Assembly: GCA_016932435.1 (NCBI GenBank)
Contig: JAFGCW010000045.1
Location: 1-64,000 of the forward strand
Origin: Dehalococcoidales bacterium
Lineage (GTDB): Bacteria > Chloroflexota > Dehalococcoidia > Dehalococcoidales > UBA2162
Length of the DNA: 64,000 bases
Direction of reading: 5' to 3'
The stretch's first letter is position 1; each line of letters opens with the position of its first letter. Below are positions 1 to 13,071 of this stretch, in pieces. The translations under genes were made by a program, and so were the position numbers. Under the pieces are notes generated by a model. It was not told the DNA's origin, ran no database searches, and saw only the letters and a list, made by a program, of their open reading frames with translations.

Positions 1-2
1 AA

Positions 3-77
3 TGGAGCCAGCGAAGAGAGTCGAACTCTTGACCGACGGTTTACGAAACCGTTGCTCTACCACTGAGCTACGCTGGC
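3..77 (-). tRNA. tRNA-Thr (anticodon CGT)
   Basis: On the minus strand a complete cloverleaf can be drawn. The acceptor arm GCCAGCG pairs with CGCTGGC, the D arm contains AGTGGTA, and the anticodon stem ACGGT/ACCGT closes the loop TTCGTAA, which gives anticodon CGT. The T loop reads TTCGACT, and an encoded CCA tail ends at position 3. The anticodon reads ACG threonine codons. Confidence 0.96.
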
Positions 78-231
78 TTTCCAGAAAAGTATAGCATAAA
101 ACCGTTTTCGCGATAAGAGTCACATGATTTCCCATTAAGTATTTACAGAATGTTTACTTATTATTTATGTTTTCTTTATGCCTATCACTGTATCATGATA
201 CTCAGATACCCCCAGTTTATTGGAGTGAGTG

Positions 232-429
232 ATGATACAGACAGCGATCAGGTGCCCGGATGATACGGTTATGGTATTCGATGAAGAAGGAAAATTCGTT
301 CCCGGGTTCCAGGGAAATTATGAGAACATAAAGCAGACTATATTCAACAACGCTCATTCAAAGACAGTATTCAGCCATTATTACGATACCGAGTCGGTAC
401 TCGTGTATACACCCAGAGAAGCCTGGTAA
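232..429 (+). CDS. small hypothetical protein (65 aa)
   Basis: A short acidic/aromatic protein of about 65 residues with no recognised domain, signal peptide or membrane segment. The ATG at 232 is preferred to the GTG at 229 because a GGAG sequence at 222-225 is better spaced for it. It stands alone between tRNA-Thr (opposite strand) and ribF, and a small hairpin with a T run lies downstream. The reading frame looks genuine (normal composition, ribosome binding site). I do not recognise the family and assign no function. Confidence 0.6.
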   Translation: MIQTAIRCPDDTVMVFDEEGKFVPGFQGNYENIKQTIFNNAHSKTVFSHYYDTESVLVYTPREAW

Positions 430-578
430 TCATTAAATCAAAATTCGCAGTACTTTCTTAATAATCACTTACTCTATCTTCCGATTAATCCTTCCCGGTC
501 TTTCCATCTATCCTTGCAGTTCCAGCATTTATTGACCCTCAAATCACGCTTGTGATAGTATAAAATCAATCCCGATAG

Positions 579-599
579 CTGAGAACCTCAGGTTTTTTT
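579..599 (+). terminator. short rho-independent terminator candidate
   Basis: CTGAG-aac-CTCAG is followed by a run of seven T. The stem is only 5 bp, so it is weak. It could end the transcript of the 65-aa gene upstream. It could also act as an attenuator before ribF, since a promoter-like TTGACC (532-537) and TAGTAT (556-561) lie just upstream. Confidence 0.45.
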
Positions 600-657
600 A
601 CCCTTATTTATCTGCCGGTATCCGGCTATTGGTAATAATAACCGGAGAAAAGGCTAT

Positions 658-1590
658 ATGCTGGTTGAGGAAGAACTTGCCCGGGTATCACCTGAAAAGG
701 ATACTCTCCTGACTATTGGGGTATTCGATGGTGTTCACCTCGGGCATAAATACCTTATCTCAAAACTGAAAAAATCCGCTGAGCAGGAGAACCTTCTCAG
801 TGGAGTGGTTACTTTTCGCCAGCATCCCCTGGAAGTCCTCGCCCCGGAAACCGTATTACCTTATCTGACCAACTGCGAAGAAAAAGTTGAGTTATTAAAG
901 GCTGAGAAGGTAGATATCGTCATTCCTCTTACGTTTACTCCCGAACTGGCCGGTCTGACAGCCAGGGAATTCACCGGACTACTTAAAAAGCATCTCAGAA
1001 TGCGCGGCCTGGTAGTCGGTCCCGATTTCACACTGGGCAAGGACAGGGAAGGAAACGTTAGTGTCCTGAGAGAACTAGGACGTGAGATGGGTTTCAGTGT
1101 AACGATGATCGCTGCTATGAACTTTTTCGGAGAAGTCGTCAGCAGCACGGCTATCCGAAAATACCTCGAGGAGGGCGATCTGAAAAATGTCAGCAAGCTG
1201 CTGGGACGGACATTCAGTTTACAGGGTTTCGTGGTGAGAGGAGACGGCAGGGGCAAGGATCTCGGTTTCCCTACCGCAAACCTGGAAGTCGACTCGGTGC
1301 AGTCCCTCCTGTCTGAAGGAGTTTATGCCACCTGGACTCATATCGGTGATGAAAAATATCCGTCGGTTACCAATATCGGAAAACGTCCTACTTTCGGCAG
1401 CAATGACCGTACCGTAGAGACATACATAATCGGTTTCAGCGGTAATTTGTACGATCGGGAACTCAAGATCGACATTGTCGACCTTCTTCGTAGAGAAACC
1501 AAGTTTAAAAACACCGATGAGCTTAAAAAGCAAATACTCGACGATATCGAAAAAGGAAAGGCAGCACTCGGACTCACACCCGACGGATGA
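658..1590 (+). CDS. ribF: bifunctional riboflavin kinase / FAD synthetase RibF
   Basis: This cytoplasmic enzyme phosphorylates riboflavin to FMN and then adenylylates FMN to FAD. The N-terminal nucleotidyltransferase domain carries GVFDGVHLGH at residues 21-30, the HxGH-type ATP-binding motif. The C-terminal riboflavin kinase domain begins near residue 185 and contains GRGKDLGFPTANL and RPTFG, which bind ATP/Mg and flavin. At 310 residues it matches the usual family length. The ATG at 658 has an upstream GGAGAAAAGG. It is a single gene about 100 bp before the aminotransferase/serA pair. A supply of FMN and FAD fits the many flavoproteins later in the window. Confidence 0.95.
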   Translation: MLVEEELARVSPEKDTLLTIGVFDGVHLGHKYLISKLKKSAEQENLLSGVVTFRQHPLEVLAPETVLPYLTNCEEKVELLKAEKVDIVIPLTFTPELAGLTAREFTGLLKKHLRMRGLVVGPDFTLGKDREGNVSVLRELGREMGFSVTMIAAMNFFGEVVSSTAIRKYLEEGDLKNVSKLLGRTFSLQGFVVRGDGRGKDLGFPTANLEVDSVQSLLSEGVYATWTHIGDEKYPSVTNIGKRPTFGSNDRTVETYIIGFSGNLYDRELKIDIVDLLRRETKFKNTDELKKQILDDIEKGKAALGLTPDG

Positions 1591-1690
1591 CTATCTATTA
1601 GAATGACAACTCCTGATACCGACAAACGTTTTAATATTTTATAATTTTCGGATATACTGATTACTTAGAATATACAGCTTAAGGAGACTT

Positions 1691-2782
1691 ATGGAACAGC
1701 TTCGTATCCCCGGACCGACCCCCATTCCCGATCATGTCCGTAAAGCGATGGCACGACAGATGATCAATCATCGCGGTCCGGAGTTTGCCGAGACGATCAA
1801 CCGGGCAACAAATAATCTGAAAACGTTCTTTCAAACAAAAAACGACGTATTTATTCTGACCGGTTCGGGTACCGGAGGTCTGGAAGCCGCCGCTGTAAAC
1901 GTAATGTCTCCCAGCGATAAAGTGCTCTCGGTTTCGCATGGGGTATTCGGAGAGAGGTTTGCCATGATCGCCCGTACTTTTGGCGCTGAAATTATCCCTC
2001 TTCAGTTTGAATGGGGTACGGCGCCAGATCCGGATGCAGTAAAAAAAGCCATACAGGAAAACGATGAAATAAAAACGGTGCTCGTTACCCATAACGAGAC
2101 TTCCACCGGGGTTACCTGTGACCTGGAATCTATCAGCAAAGTGGTAAAAGAAGCCGGTAAGTTGCTGGTTGTCGATGCCATAAGCAGTCTCAGTTCGATC
2201 GATCTACCGGTTGATGAATGGAAATGTGATGTCGTCATAACCGGTTCGCAGAAAGGCTGGATGATACCACCGGGCCTGTCAATGATAAGCGTCAGTGAAG
2301 AAGCATGGAAAGCACATGCCGATGCCAACATGCCCCACGTTTACTGGGATTTCACACGGGCGAAGAGTTACCTTGAAAAGGGCCAGACACCCTGGACTCC
2401 GGCTGTTTCCCTGGTATTCGCCCTGGATGTTTCACTGCAGATGATGCTTGATGAAGGACCGGATAATATTATTGCCAGGCATACTCGTGTTGCCGTTAAA
2501 ACAAGAAAAGGTATAAAGTCGCTGGGATTGTCACTTTTCGCAGATGAGAAATATGCATCCAATACGGTCACGGCAGTAAAGGCTACAAACGGACTGGATA
2601 CTAAAAAGCTGCTGAAAATCCTTAGAGAAGAGTATAAGATAATTCTGGGTGGAGGACAGCAGAAACTGGATGGGAAGATATTTCGCATCGGGCATCTGGG
2701 CTGGGTAAATGAATCAGATATTGAAACTGTGATTAAAAGCCTGAAAGAAGCACTTCCGAAAGCAGGCTTCAAGGCAGTATAA
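1691..2782 (+). CDS. class V aminotransferase (serine/alanine-glyoxylate aminotransferase type)
   Basis: A 363-residue fold-type I PLP enzyme. It opens with RIPGPTPIP, has the glycine-rich GSGTGGLEAA phosphate-binding loop (residues 58-67), D162 in VVDAISS for the PLP ring nitrogen, and the Schiff-base lysine K188 in TGSQKGW. The family (alanine-glyoxylate, serine-pyruvate and phosphoserine-type aminotransferases) transfers amino groups between small amino acids and 2-oxo acids. It is followed after 25 bp by serA, so a role in serine synthesis or serine-glyoxylate exchange is the natural inference. An AAGGAG lies before the ATG. The exact substrate cannot be read from sequence; it is not the canonical SerC family. 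Confidence 0.88.
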   Translation: MEQLRIPGPTPIPDHVRKAMARQMINHRGPEFAETINRATNNLKTFFQTKNDVFILTGSGTGGLEAAAVNVMSPSDKVLSVSHGVFGERFAMIARTFGAEIIPLQFEWGTAPDPDAVKKAIQENDEIKTVLVTHNETSTGVTCDLESISKVVKEAGKLLVVDAISSLSSIDLPVDEWKCDVVITGSQKGWMIPPGLSMISVSEEAWKAHADANMPHVYWDFTRAKSYLEKGQTPWTPAVSLVFALDVSLQMMLDEGPDNIIARHTRVAVKTRKGIKSLGLSLFADEKYASNTVTAVKATNGLDTKKLLKILREEYKIILGGGQQKLDGKIFRIGHLGWVNESDIETVIKSLKEALPKAGFKAV

Positions 2783-2807
2783 TACCTGAAAGATAAGAAA
2801 GATAAGT

Positions 2808-4415
2808 ATGAGTGAAGATAATACAACAGCTGAACTAAAAAAGAAGGTACTTGTTACCGAGTCGATCTCTGAAGAAGGTATAGAACTTCTCCGGAATCAT
2901 GCTGACGTGGATATCAATCTGGATCTCTCGAATGATGAACTCCTTAAGATCATAGGCAATTATGAAGGCCTGATCGTCCGGAGTCAGACCAGGGTAACAG
3001 AGGAAGTCATCGAAGCCGGGAAAAAACTCCAGATAATCGGTCGGGCCGGGGTAGGAGTCGACAATATAGACGTGGATGCCGCAACGCGTAAAGGCATAGT
3101 GGTTGTAAACGCTCCGACCAGCAATACCACCGCTGCCGCTGAGCACACCATTGCTCTTATGCTTTCGCTGGCAAGACATATACCACAGGCTAATTCATCT
3201 CTAAAAGCGGGAGCCTGGCAACGAAGTCACTTTGTCGGAATCGAGGTGAAAGGTAAAACCATTGGTGTCGTTGGGCTCGGTAACGTCGGTTCGGAAGTAG
3301 CCAGGCGTGCCCGTGCTCTTGATATGAGAGTTATCGCCTCCGATCCGTTTATTTCACTTGAATATGCACGCAACCTGAACGTAGAACTCGTACCAATGGA
3401 CCAACTGTTAAAAGAATCTGATTTCATCACTCTTCATATCCCTCAAACAAGCTCAACAGACGGATTGATAAGTGAAAAAGAACTAGCGACGGTCAAACCG
3501 TCAGTACGGATTATCAACGCAGCTCGCGGGGGACTTATCGATGAGGATGCGCTGGTCAAGGCGATTAAAGAAAAAAGAATCGCCGGAGTTGCCCTTGATG
3601 TATTCAGAAACGAACCACTGACAAGTGATATCTTCGCGGACGAAGAAAATATCATCATTACACCTCATCTGGGAGCTTCAACAGCCGAAGCACAGACAAA
3701 TGTAGCCGCCGATATAGTGGACCAGGTTATCGCCGTTTTCAGCGGTCAGACAGCCAAATACTCTGTGAACGCTCCTTTTATTTCAGTTGAAAATATCTCC
3801 GTCCTGTCACCTTTCATCAAGGCTTCGACAACCGCCGGAAAACTGGCGGCACAGCTTGCCGAAGGACAAATGAGTTCCATAAGTATCAGGTATGAAGGTG
3901 AGATATCTAATTATGATACCAACGTACTGAAGGCAGCCGTTCTCGGTGGTCTTCTTGAACAGATCAGCGAAGAACGGGTCAACCTTGTTAATGCCAATCT
4001 TATTGCAACCCGTAGAGGTCTGGCTGTAGTCGAACAGAAAGATGCTATCAGTGAAAATTACGCCAGTCTTATAACCACCGAGGTAAAAACAAGTAAAGAG
4101 ACCGTAACCGTATCGACTACCGTAGTACGCGGAGAAACGCATATCGCCCGAATAGACAACTACTGGCTGGATATTTACCCGGCTGAAGGGTATTTCCTGT
4201 TCTGTGATCACCTCGACCGTCCCGGCCTGTTAGGAGAAGTGGGCAGAGTTACCGGTGACGCGAACATCGATATCAGCGCAATGCACGTAGGTCGCTTAAA
4301 ACCCAGGGGAGAAGCATTGATGATATTAACCCTGGATGAACCGGTACCGGAAGAAGAACGAAAGAAACTCCTGTCTGTCCCGGATGTCTATTCCGCCAAG
4401 TTCGTGAAACTCTAA
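2808..4415 (+). CDS. serA: D-3-phosphoglycerate dehydrogenase SerA
   Basis: Oxidises 3-phosphoglycerate to 3-phosphohydroxypyruvate with NAD, the first step of the phosphorylated serine pathway. At 535 residues it is the long type. The substrate domain contains GRAGVGVDNID, the Rossmann domain carries GLGNVG at 156-161, and the catalytic region includes NAARGGLIDEDAL and PHLGAST. An intervening ASB domain is followed by a C-terminal ACT domain from about residue 458 (DHLDRPGLLGEVGRV), which in this family senses serine. It is co-directional with the aminotransferase and probably one operon. The neighbouring DUF1015 gene converges on it with only 7 bp between the stops. Confidence 0.96.
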   Translation: MSEDNTTAELKKKVLVTESISEEGIELLRNHADVDINLDLSNDELLKIIGNYEGLIVRSQTRVTEEVIEAGKKLQIIGRAGVGVDNIDVDAATRKGIVVVNAPTSNTTAAAEHTIALMLSLARHIPQANSSLKAGAWQRSHFVGIEVKGKTIGVVGLGNVGSEVARRARALDMRVIASDPFISLEYARNLNVELVPMDQLLKESDFITLHIPQTSSTDGLISEKELATVKPSVRIINAARGGLIDEDALVKAIKEKRIAGVALDVFRNEPLTSDIFADEENIIITPHLGASTAEAQTNVAADIVDQVIAVFSGQTAKYSVNAPFISVENISVLSPFIKASTTAGKLAAQLAEGQMSSISIRYEGEISNYDTNVLKAAVLGGLLEQISEERVNLVNANLIATRRGLAVVEQKDAISENYASLITTEVKTSKETVTVSTTVVRGETHIARIDNYWLDIYPAEGYFLFCDHLDRPGLLGEVGRVTGDANIDISAMHVGRLKPRGEALMILTLDEPVPEEERKKLLSVPDVYSAKFVKL

Positions 4416-4422
4416 TTCACGC

Positions 4423-5739
4423 TTAATCCAGGTCAAGTCTGTTAATCACCAGGCCTGAAGGTGATTTGGGGTAAAAGTAGGTTGATTTTCGCGGCATTTT
4501 ATCACCCGCATCGGAGATAGACTTAATCATTTCAGGTCTGACCGGACTCAACAGCAAAGTAAGTTGATATTCCTGATTTCTTACCTTATCGACTGCGTCA
4601 TGCATATTATAACTGAAAGCAAGGCTTTCCTTCTCTTTTTCACTGCTCAACGCAAGAAGATTTTCAAGGATAATATGGTCGACAATACTCACATCGAGAT
4701 TTTTATATATATCGGAATGAAAATACGGCATCATCTTGCTGACTTCTTCACGATTATTTAATGTCAGGATGAAAAGACTCTCCTGGTTTATACCGAAAAG
4801 CACGATTCTTGGAACGCTGGTATATGTCAGAATATCTTCTATTCTCATCCAGACTTCCGGATGCTTTAAATCTACTTCTTCAATCGTAAAAAAAGCCTTT
4901 AATTTGCTATATAAGCCTTCAATATTCGACTTCGGTATACCTCTTACCAGCCTGTGGGGTGCAAGTATCATCAATCCGGGATCAGAAAATTCTACCAGTG
5001 ACATCATCACATAATTGAAAGCTTCATTTCCGGAATCAGAGCCCGAGTAAATCCGCTGCTCCTTCCGGTAGGCGAGAGCACTCTCATAACGATGATGTCC
5101 ATCCGCTATATACAGGGGTCGATTTGCCATGATATTCTGTATTTTCCCTATTACCGGTATGTCGCTTATCACCCACATATCGTGTCGTTCGTTATTATCC
5201 ATTTTCGTTCTGACCAGTGGATGTTGCTGTGACTGATTGCTTAAGATCGATGTTATCTGAATACCGTTGTCTTGATACATGACCAATATGGGACTGGTAT
5301 TTGCCTGCATAGCGAAGAGAAGACTCAATCTGTCACCGCGTGGTTCGGTTAATGTACCTTCATGGGGACGTATAACCATTTTATCCCAGTCTTCAAGCTT
5401 GACACGACTGATAAGGCTTCGGCGTTTATACTGCCTGTTATGTCTTGTAAAGTAATGGTCGTGAAGATAGAGAGAAGGAGTATCATCCGTTCGTAATACT
5501 CCTTCTTCGAGCCACTGATGGAATAATGTTGCCGAACGTGTATATTTGTTATCCGTAGCAGTATCCTGAGGTAACTCTCTCCCCGACTCGATTCTGATGT
5601 AGTTGTATTCACTTTTCAGGTATAATTCCTGCTGTTCCTGGAAAGAGATAATATCATATGGCGGACATATAACTTCCGACCAGTCTTGAATATGAGATTC
5701 GTTGTAATGAACACCACAGAAAGGTTGGATTTCAGCCAC
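4423..5739 (-). CDS. DUF1015 family protein
   Basis: A 438-residue soluble protein with the family hallmarks CPPYD at residues 25-29, RPHEGTLTEPRGDRL near 124-138 and DGHHRYE at 213-219. The clustered charged residues and histidines suggest an enzyme. Its biochemical role is not settled as far as I know. It is convergent with serA, and the DUF1015/serine-gene pairing makes a part in serine or phosphoserine metabolism an attractive but unproven inference. No signal peptide or membrane segment is seen. The minus-strand start at 5739 begins MAEIQPFCG, as expected for the family. Confidence 0.85.
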   Translation of the reverse strand: MAEIQPFCGVHYNESHIQDWSEVICPPYDIISFQEQQELYLKSEYNYIRIESGRELPQDTATDNKYTRSATLFHQWLEEGVLRTDDTPSLYLHDHYFTRHNRQYKRRSLISRVKLEDWDKMVIRPHEGTLTEPRGDRLSLLFAMQANTSPILVMYQDNGIQITSILSNQSQQHPLVRTKMDNNERHDMWVISDIPVIGKIQNIMANRPLYIADGHHRYESALAYRKEQRIYSGSDSGNEAFNYVMMSLVEFSDPGLMILAPHRLVRGIPKSNIEGLYSKLKAFFTIEEVDLKHPEVWMRIEDILTYTSVPRIVLFGINQESLFILTLNNREEVSKMMPYFHSDIYKNLDVSIVDHIILENLLALSSEKEKESLAFSYNMHDAVDKVRNQEYQLTLLLSPVRPEMIKSISDAGDKMPRKSTYFYPKSPSGLVINRLDLD

Positions 5740-5839
5740 GTCCAGCCGGTTCCTTTTCTACTTATTCTTCGATAAACTGTTCCCCAATCCAGTTTACCTT
5801 ATGGTATAGTCCGGTGCAATAATAAAGTCAGCCGTAACA

Positions 5840-9518
<3,679 letters not shown>

Positions 9519-9604
9519 CTATTATAATGCTAAACAAGTTTGACATTTTGTTATGTGACAGAAGTCGTGAATCATTACCGCAGGTGTAGCGAAAGGTACT
9601 GTAA

Positions 9605-10372
9605 ATGGTCGATAATGAAACTCATCCCGGTGGAAATAAGGATTACTGGCAGGATGACACAGTTAAAAAATACGAATATCAACAGGCTCTAACTTCGGAA
9701 AAGAAAGCGGAAAGATTATCACTTATAGTCAGGATGATACGATATTTCTGCAATATGAGCTCTGTCTCCTCGCCATCCATACTTGATATCGGCTGTGGTC
9801 CCGGTTCTGCGACGACTTTATCGAAATATCTGCTGGAAGGTATTCCTGAGTGTTCGGTGATCGGTATAGATTCATCCGAACAGATGCTTGAAGCCGCTGC
9901 ATCAAGACTCTGTGCCGAATACGGAGATCGTTTTTCCGGATATAAAGCCAACTTCAACAACTTAGATTTCTGGAAACCTGAAATAGACAGGGAACATAAC
10001 TTCATCGTTTCTTTTGCCTCCATGCATTACCTCTCGGATAAGAGAATTAAGCCCTTTTTAAAGGAGATCTACGAACACATAGTGGATAATGGAGCATTTA
10101 TTGCTGCCATTGGCAATCATTCCGATGGCAGACGAATAGCTGAAATGGAGCACCTCTTCAGAATAGAATTCGGATATAATCAGCTTGAAGAAAGCAGGAG
10201 ACCACCTGATTTTCAGGCATTTAAAGCCCGACATGAAGAAGTGGATAAAAAAGCTGATATAAACTGGCATAGTCCAGAAAAGTGGTTACAATCGATCCGT
10301 GGTGCAGGCTTCAGAGAAGCCGATATTTTGTATCTTCTTCTACTTACCAGCGTATTCGTAGCTTTGAAATAA
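9605..10372 (+). CDS. class I SAM-dependent methyltransferase, copy 2
   Basis: Also 255 residues and clearly a tandem paralogue of the gene 86 bp upstream. It shares the opening SHPGG/THPGG, motif I DIGCGPGSATT, GIDSSEQML, SFASMHYLSD, an RIAEMEHLFRIEF-type segment, a W-H-S segment and the C-terminal VALK. About half of the residues look identical by eye, with no gaps needed. The ATG at 9605 lacks a strong Shine-Dalgarno sequence. Substrate unknown. Equal length and full-length conservation argue that both copies are functional and have diverged in specificity. Confidence 0.83.
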   Translation: MVDNETHPGGNKDYWQDDTVKKYEYQQALTSEKKAERLSLIVRMIRYFCNMSSVSSPSILDIGCGPGSATTLSKYLLEGIPECSVIGIDSSEQMLEAAASRLCAEYGDRFSGYKANFNNLDFWKPEIDREHNFIVSFASMHYLSDKRIKPFLKEIYEHIVDNGAFIAAIGNHSDGRRIAEMEHLFRIEFGYNQLEESRRPPDFQAFKARHEEVDKKADINWHSPEKWLQSIRGAGFREADILYLLLLTSVFVALK

Positions 10373-10398
10373 CGAAACGGAGATAGAAAAAACAGCCA

Positions 10399-10998
10399 GT
10401 GAAATTAATTGTAGGACTGGGTAATCCGGGGCGAAGGTATGAAAGAACTCGTCATAACCTGGGTTTTTTATGCGTAAACCGTCTTGCCCGTGAATGTAAC
10501 ATCAAGATGAGTAAAAGCCAGGGAAAGGCTCGTACCGGCAAGGGAAGAATTGCCGGAAACGAGGTATTGCTGGCCAGACCACAGACCTACATGAACCTGA
10601 GTGGCGAATCTGTTAAACTGCTGTTGAATAAAACCCGTACGGAAACAGATGAGCTTATCGTTATCCACGATGATCTCGACCTGCCGGTCGGGAAGATCAG
10701 GATACGGTTCGGAGGTGGTTCCGGTGGACACAGGGGAATTAACTCGATTTTCCAGGAAACGGGCAGCCGTGATTTCTATCGCGTCCGTATTGGAATCGGT
10801 AAGCCACCCAGATTTAAGGACAATGTAGAGATTCAGGAAGATGACATGATAGATTACGTCCTGAGTAACTTCACTTCGGATGAAAAGAAGGTTATAGAAA
10901 AAACCATTCCTCTGGCGAGTGAAGCCGTTATCTCTCTGATCGCTGAAGGTCTGACGACAACAATGAACAAGTACAACTCAAACTCGATTAAAGAATAA
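10399..10998 (+). CDS. pth: peptidyl-tRNA hydrolase Pth
   Basis: Releases tRNA from peptidyl-tRNA that drops off the ribosome. It has 199 residues, the normal bacterial length. The active-site region GLGNPGRRYERTRHN contains N9 and the catalytic H19, YMNLSG supplies the second asparagine and HDDLDLP the aspartate. The GTG start at 10399 follows a GGAG about 16 bp upstream; the product begins KLIVGLGNPG, as is standard. It leads a tight run with the ABC exporter and mtnA. Confidence 0.95.
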   Translation: MKLIVGLGNPGRRYERTRHNLGFLCVNRLARECNIKMSKSQGKARTGKGRIAGNEVLLARPQTYMNLSGESVKLLLNKTRTETDELIVIHDDLDLPVGKIRIRFGGGSGGHRGINSIFQETGSRDFYRVRIGIGKPPRFKDNVEIQEDDMIDYVLSNFTSDEKKVIEKTIPLASEAVISLIAEGLTTTMNKYNSNSIKE

Positions 10999-11020
10999 AA
11001 TCCAGGAGGAGGTGAGTACG

Positions 11021-11977
11021 ATGGATACAGACGTGGTACCGGAAATCAGGGATGACCGGTATGCCATCCACGTTCAAGGACTTACACGGGTATTCGGCGA
11101 CCTTATAGCGGTCGACGGGATCGACCTGAATATAAAAAAAGGTGAATTATTCGCCTTGCTGGGTACTAATGGCGCGGGGAAAACAACCACAATAAAAATG
11201 CTGTGCTGCCTGCTGAAACCTACCGATGGTTCTGCTTCAGTAATGGGTTATGATATCAACCGCGAGCAGTACCAGATTAAAGAGATAATAGGAGTCTCTC
11301 CACAGGAGACAACCATTTCGGAACATCTGAATGCATGGGAACACCTTCAATTGATAGGTAAGATCCACGGTGTCAACTCAGCAGAGATCAACGAAAGAAG
11401 CGCACTCCTGCTGGAAACAATGGGATTAACCGAAAGAGCGAAAGACCAGGTAAGGAAATACTCCGGCGGTATGATGAGGCGACTCAGTATTATAATGGCT
11501 CTTGTTCACGATCCGGATGTCGTGTTTCTCGATGAGCCTACGCTTGGACTGGACCCGCAGGCTCGACATGCCATATGGGACTATTTAGAGCAATTCAAGG
11601 GGGAAAAGACTATCCTCCTGACCACCCATTACCTGGATGAAGCCGATTACCTGAGTGACAGGTTAGCAATAATGGATGAGGGGAAAATCGTCGCTCAGGG
11701 CACGAGTACAGAACTGAAAACCAATATGCTGGGTAAACATACGATGATAGTTTACGCCTGGAACCTTACACAGAAAGTTATTTCAGAGATGACAGCAAAA
11801 TATGAAGAAGTGACTGTTACTGACGGGACTATGGAAATAACGCACCCGGAACTCGATTTCAAAGAGGTAGTAGACAGCCTTCACTCAGCCGGAGCAACGA
11901 TACGTTCCGCCTATGTCAGAGAACCGAGTCTCGATGACGTGTTCCTGAATATCACCGGGAAGGAGATAAGAGAATGA
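11021..11977 (+). CDS. ABC-2 type exporter, ATP-binding subunit
   Basis: A 318-residue ABC ATPase with Walker A GTNGAGKTTT, signature YSGGMMRRLS, Walker B VVFLDEPTLGLD and the H-loop TTHYLDEAD, plus the C-terminal extension seen in drug/daunorubicin-type exporters. The start is taken at ATG 11021, because the strong AGGAGGAGGT at 11004-11013 is correctly spaced for it; the GTG at 11012 overlaps that site. It overlaps the permease by 4 bp (ATGA). Together they form a two-component exporter of unknown substrate. Confidence 0.9.
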   Translation: MDTDVVPEIRDDRYAIHVQGLTRVFGDLIAVDGIDLNIKKGELFALLGTNGAGKTTTIKMLCCLLKPTDGSASVMGYDINREQYQIKEIIGVSPQETTISEHLNAWEHLQLIGKIHGVNSAEINERSALLLETMGLTERAKDQVRKYSGGMMRRLSIIMALVHDPDVVFLDEPTLGLDPQARHAIWDYLEQFKGEKTILLTTHYLDEADYLSDRLAIMDEGKIVAQGTSTELKTNMLGKHTMIVYAWNLTQKVISEMTAKYEEVTVTDGTMEITHPELDFKEVVDSLHSAGATIRSAYVREPSLDDVFLNITGKEIRE

Positions 11978-13071
11978 GGATTCTTACACTGGCGGTCAGA
12001 GCTCTTAAAGAAAATTACCGAGACCCTCTTTCCCTGGGCTTCCTTCTTGGTTTCCCCGCAGTATTTATGCTCATCTTTGTCTTGATTTTCGGAGGCGATA
12101 TAGTACCGAATTTTAACGTCGGTGTTGTCGATAAAGACGGGACACAATTATCTCAGATATTTATAGACGAAGCACTTACCGGCATGGATGTATTGACTCC
12201 ATCTATATATGAAAGCGATACTGAAGCGCTGGAAGATCTCAAGCTTGGAGAGTTGTCGGCGGTAATTGAAATTCCGAAAGGTTTCGGCGATCAGGTTGGT
12301 CTTACCTGGGAAGGCAGACCGAGTGACATAGTACTGGACGTGACATACGACGAAAGCGATATCCAGATGTCCCAGCAACTTATCTCCATTATCAATTCTG
12401 TCGCGCGTGGTTATGCTCGTATAGAGATACCAGTCACCGTAAACACCAATCCTATTCACATTGAGACGGATATAGGATTTATCGACTTTATGGGTCCGGG
12501 AATTATCGTCTTCGGGTTGCTTATTATGATACCGACATCAGCTCGTATAATCGTGACAGACAGAGAAAAAGGATTTCTTTCCCGTCTGCTTACAACACCT
12601 GCAAGACCCATGGACTTCATACTGAGCTATTCCCTGTGCCTTGCAGTAATAGCCGTTGCCCAGATAATCATCTTCATCATCCTGGCAATGATTTTCGGTA
12701 TGGATATAATCGGCAATGTATTCCTGGCATTCCTGACATTTTTCCTGACCGGACTTTGCAGCATCGGCATCGGCATGATTATCGGTGCAATTTCCAAGAC
12801 GAACAACCAGGCTGAACCTTTAACATGGCTATTCTCTATGCCGCTGGCAATGCTCTCCGGCTGCTGGTTCTCAATCGATATGATGCCTCCTTACCTGAAA
12901 GCCATAGCCAGCGCTTTTCCCTATATCCATACTATTGAAGCCGCTAGGGGAATAATCACCAGAGGTGTAGGACTCGAAGCAATCGGTACCGAATTCCTTA
13001 TCCTGGCCTGCTGGGCTGCTGGCGCCTTTATCATCGGTATATTTCTCTTCGGGAGGACGATGCGCAGCTAA
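11974..13071 (+). CDS. ABC-2 type exporter, membrane subunit
   Basis: A 365-residue membrane protein with one N-terminal transmembrane helix, a large extracytoplasmic loop (about residues 45-165, beginning NFNVGVVDKDGT) and a C-terminal group of about five helices. This is the standard layout of ABC2_membrane_3-type permeases. The start codon overlaps the ATPase stop codon, so the two are translationally coupled. The gene ends immediately before mtnA, with no spacer. The substrate may be a drug, lipid or peptide and cannot be told. Confidence 0.9.
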   Translation: MRILTLAVRALKENYRDPLSLGFLLGFPAVFMLIFVLIFGGDIVPNFNVGVVDKDGTQLSQIFIDEALTGMDVLTPSIYESDTEALEDLKLGELSAVIEIPKGFGDQVGLTWEGRPSDIVLDVTYDESDIQMSQQLISIINSVARGYARIEIPVTVNTNPIHIETDIGFIDFMGPGIIVFGLLIMIPTSARIIVTDREKGFLSRLLTTPARPMDFILSYSLCLAVIAVAQIIIFIILAMIFGMDIIGNVFLAFLTFFLTGLCSIGIGMIIGAISKTNNQAEPLTWLFSMPLAMLSGCWFSIDMMPPYLKAIASAFPYIHTIEAARGIITRGVGLEAIGTEFLILACWAAGAFIIGIFLFGRTMRS

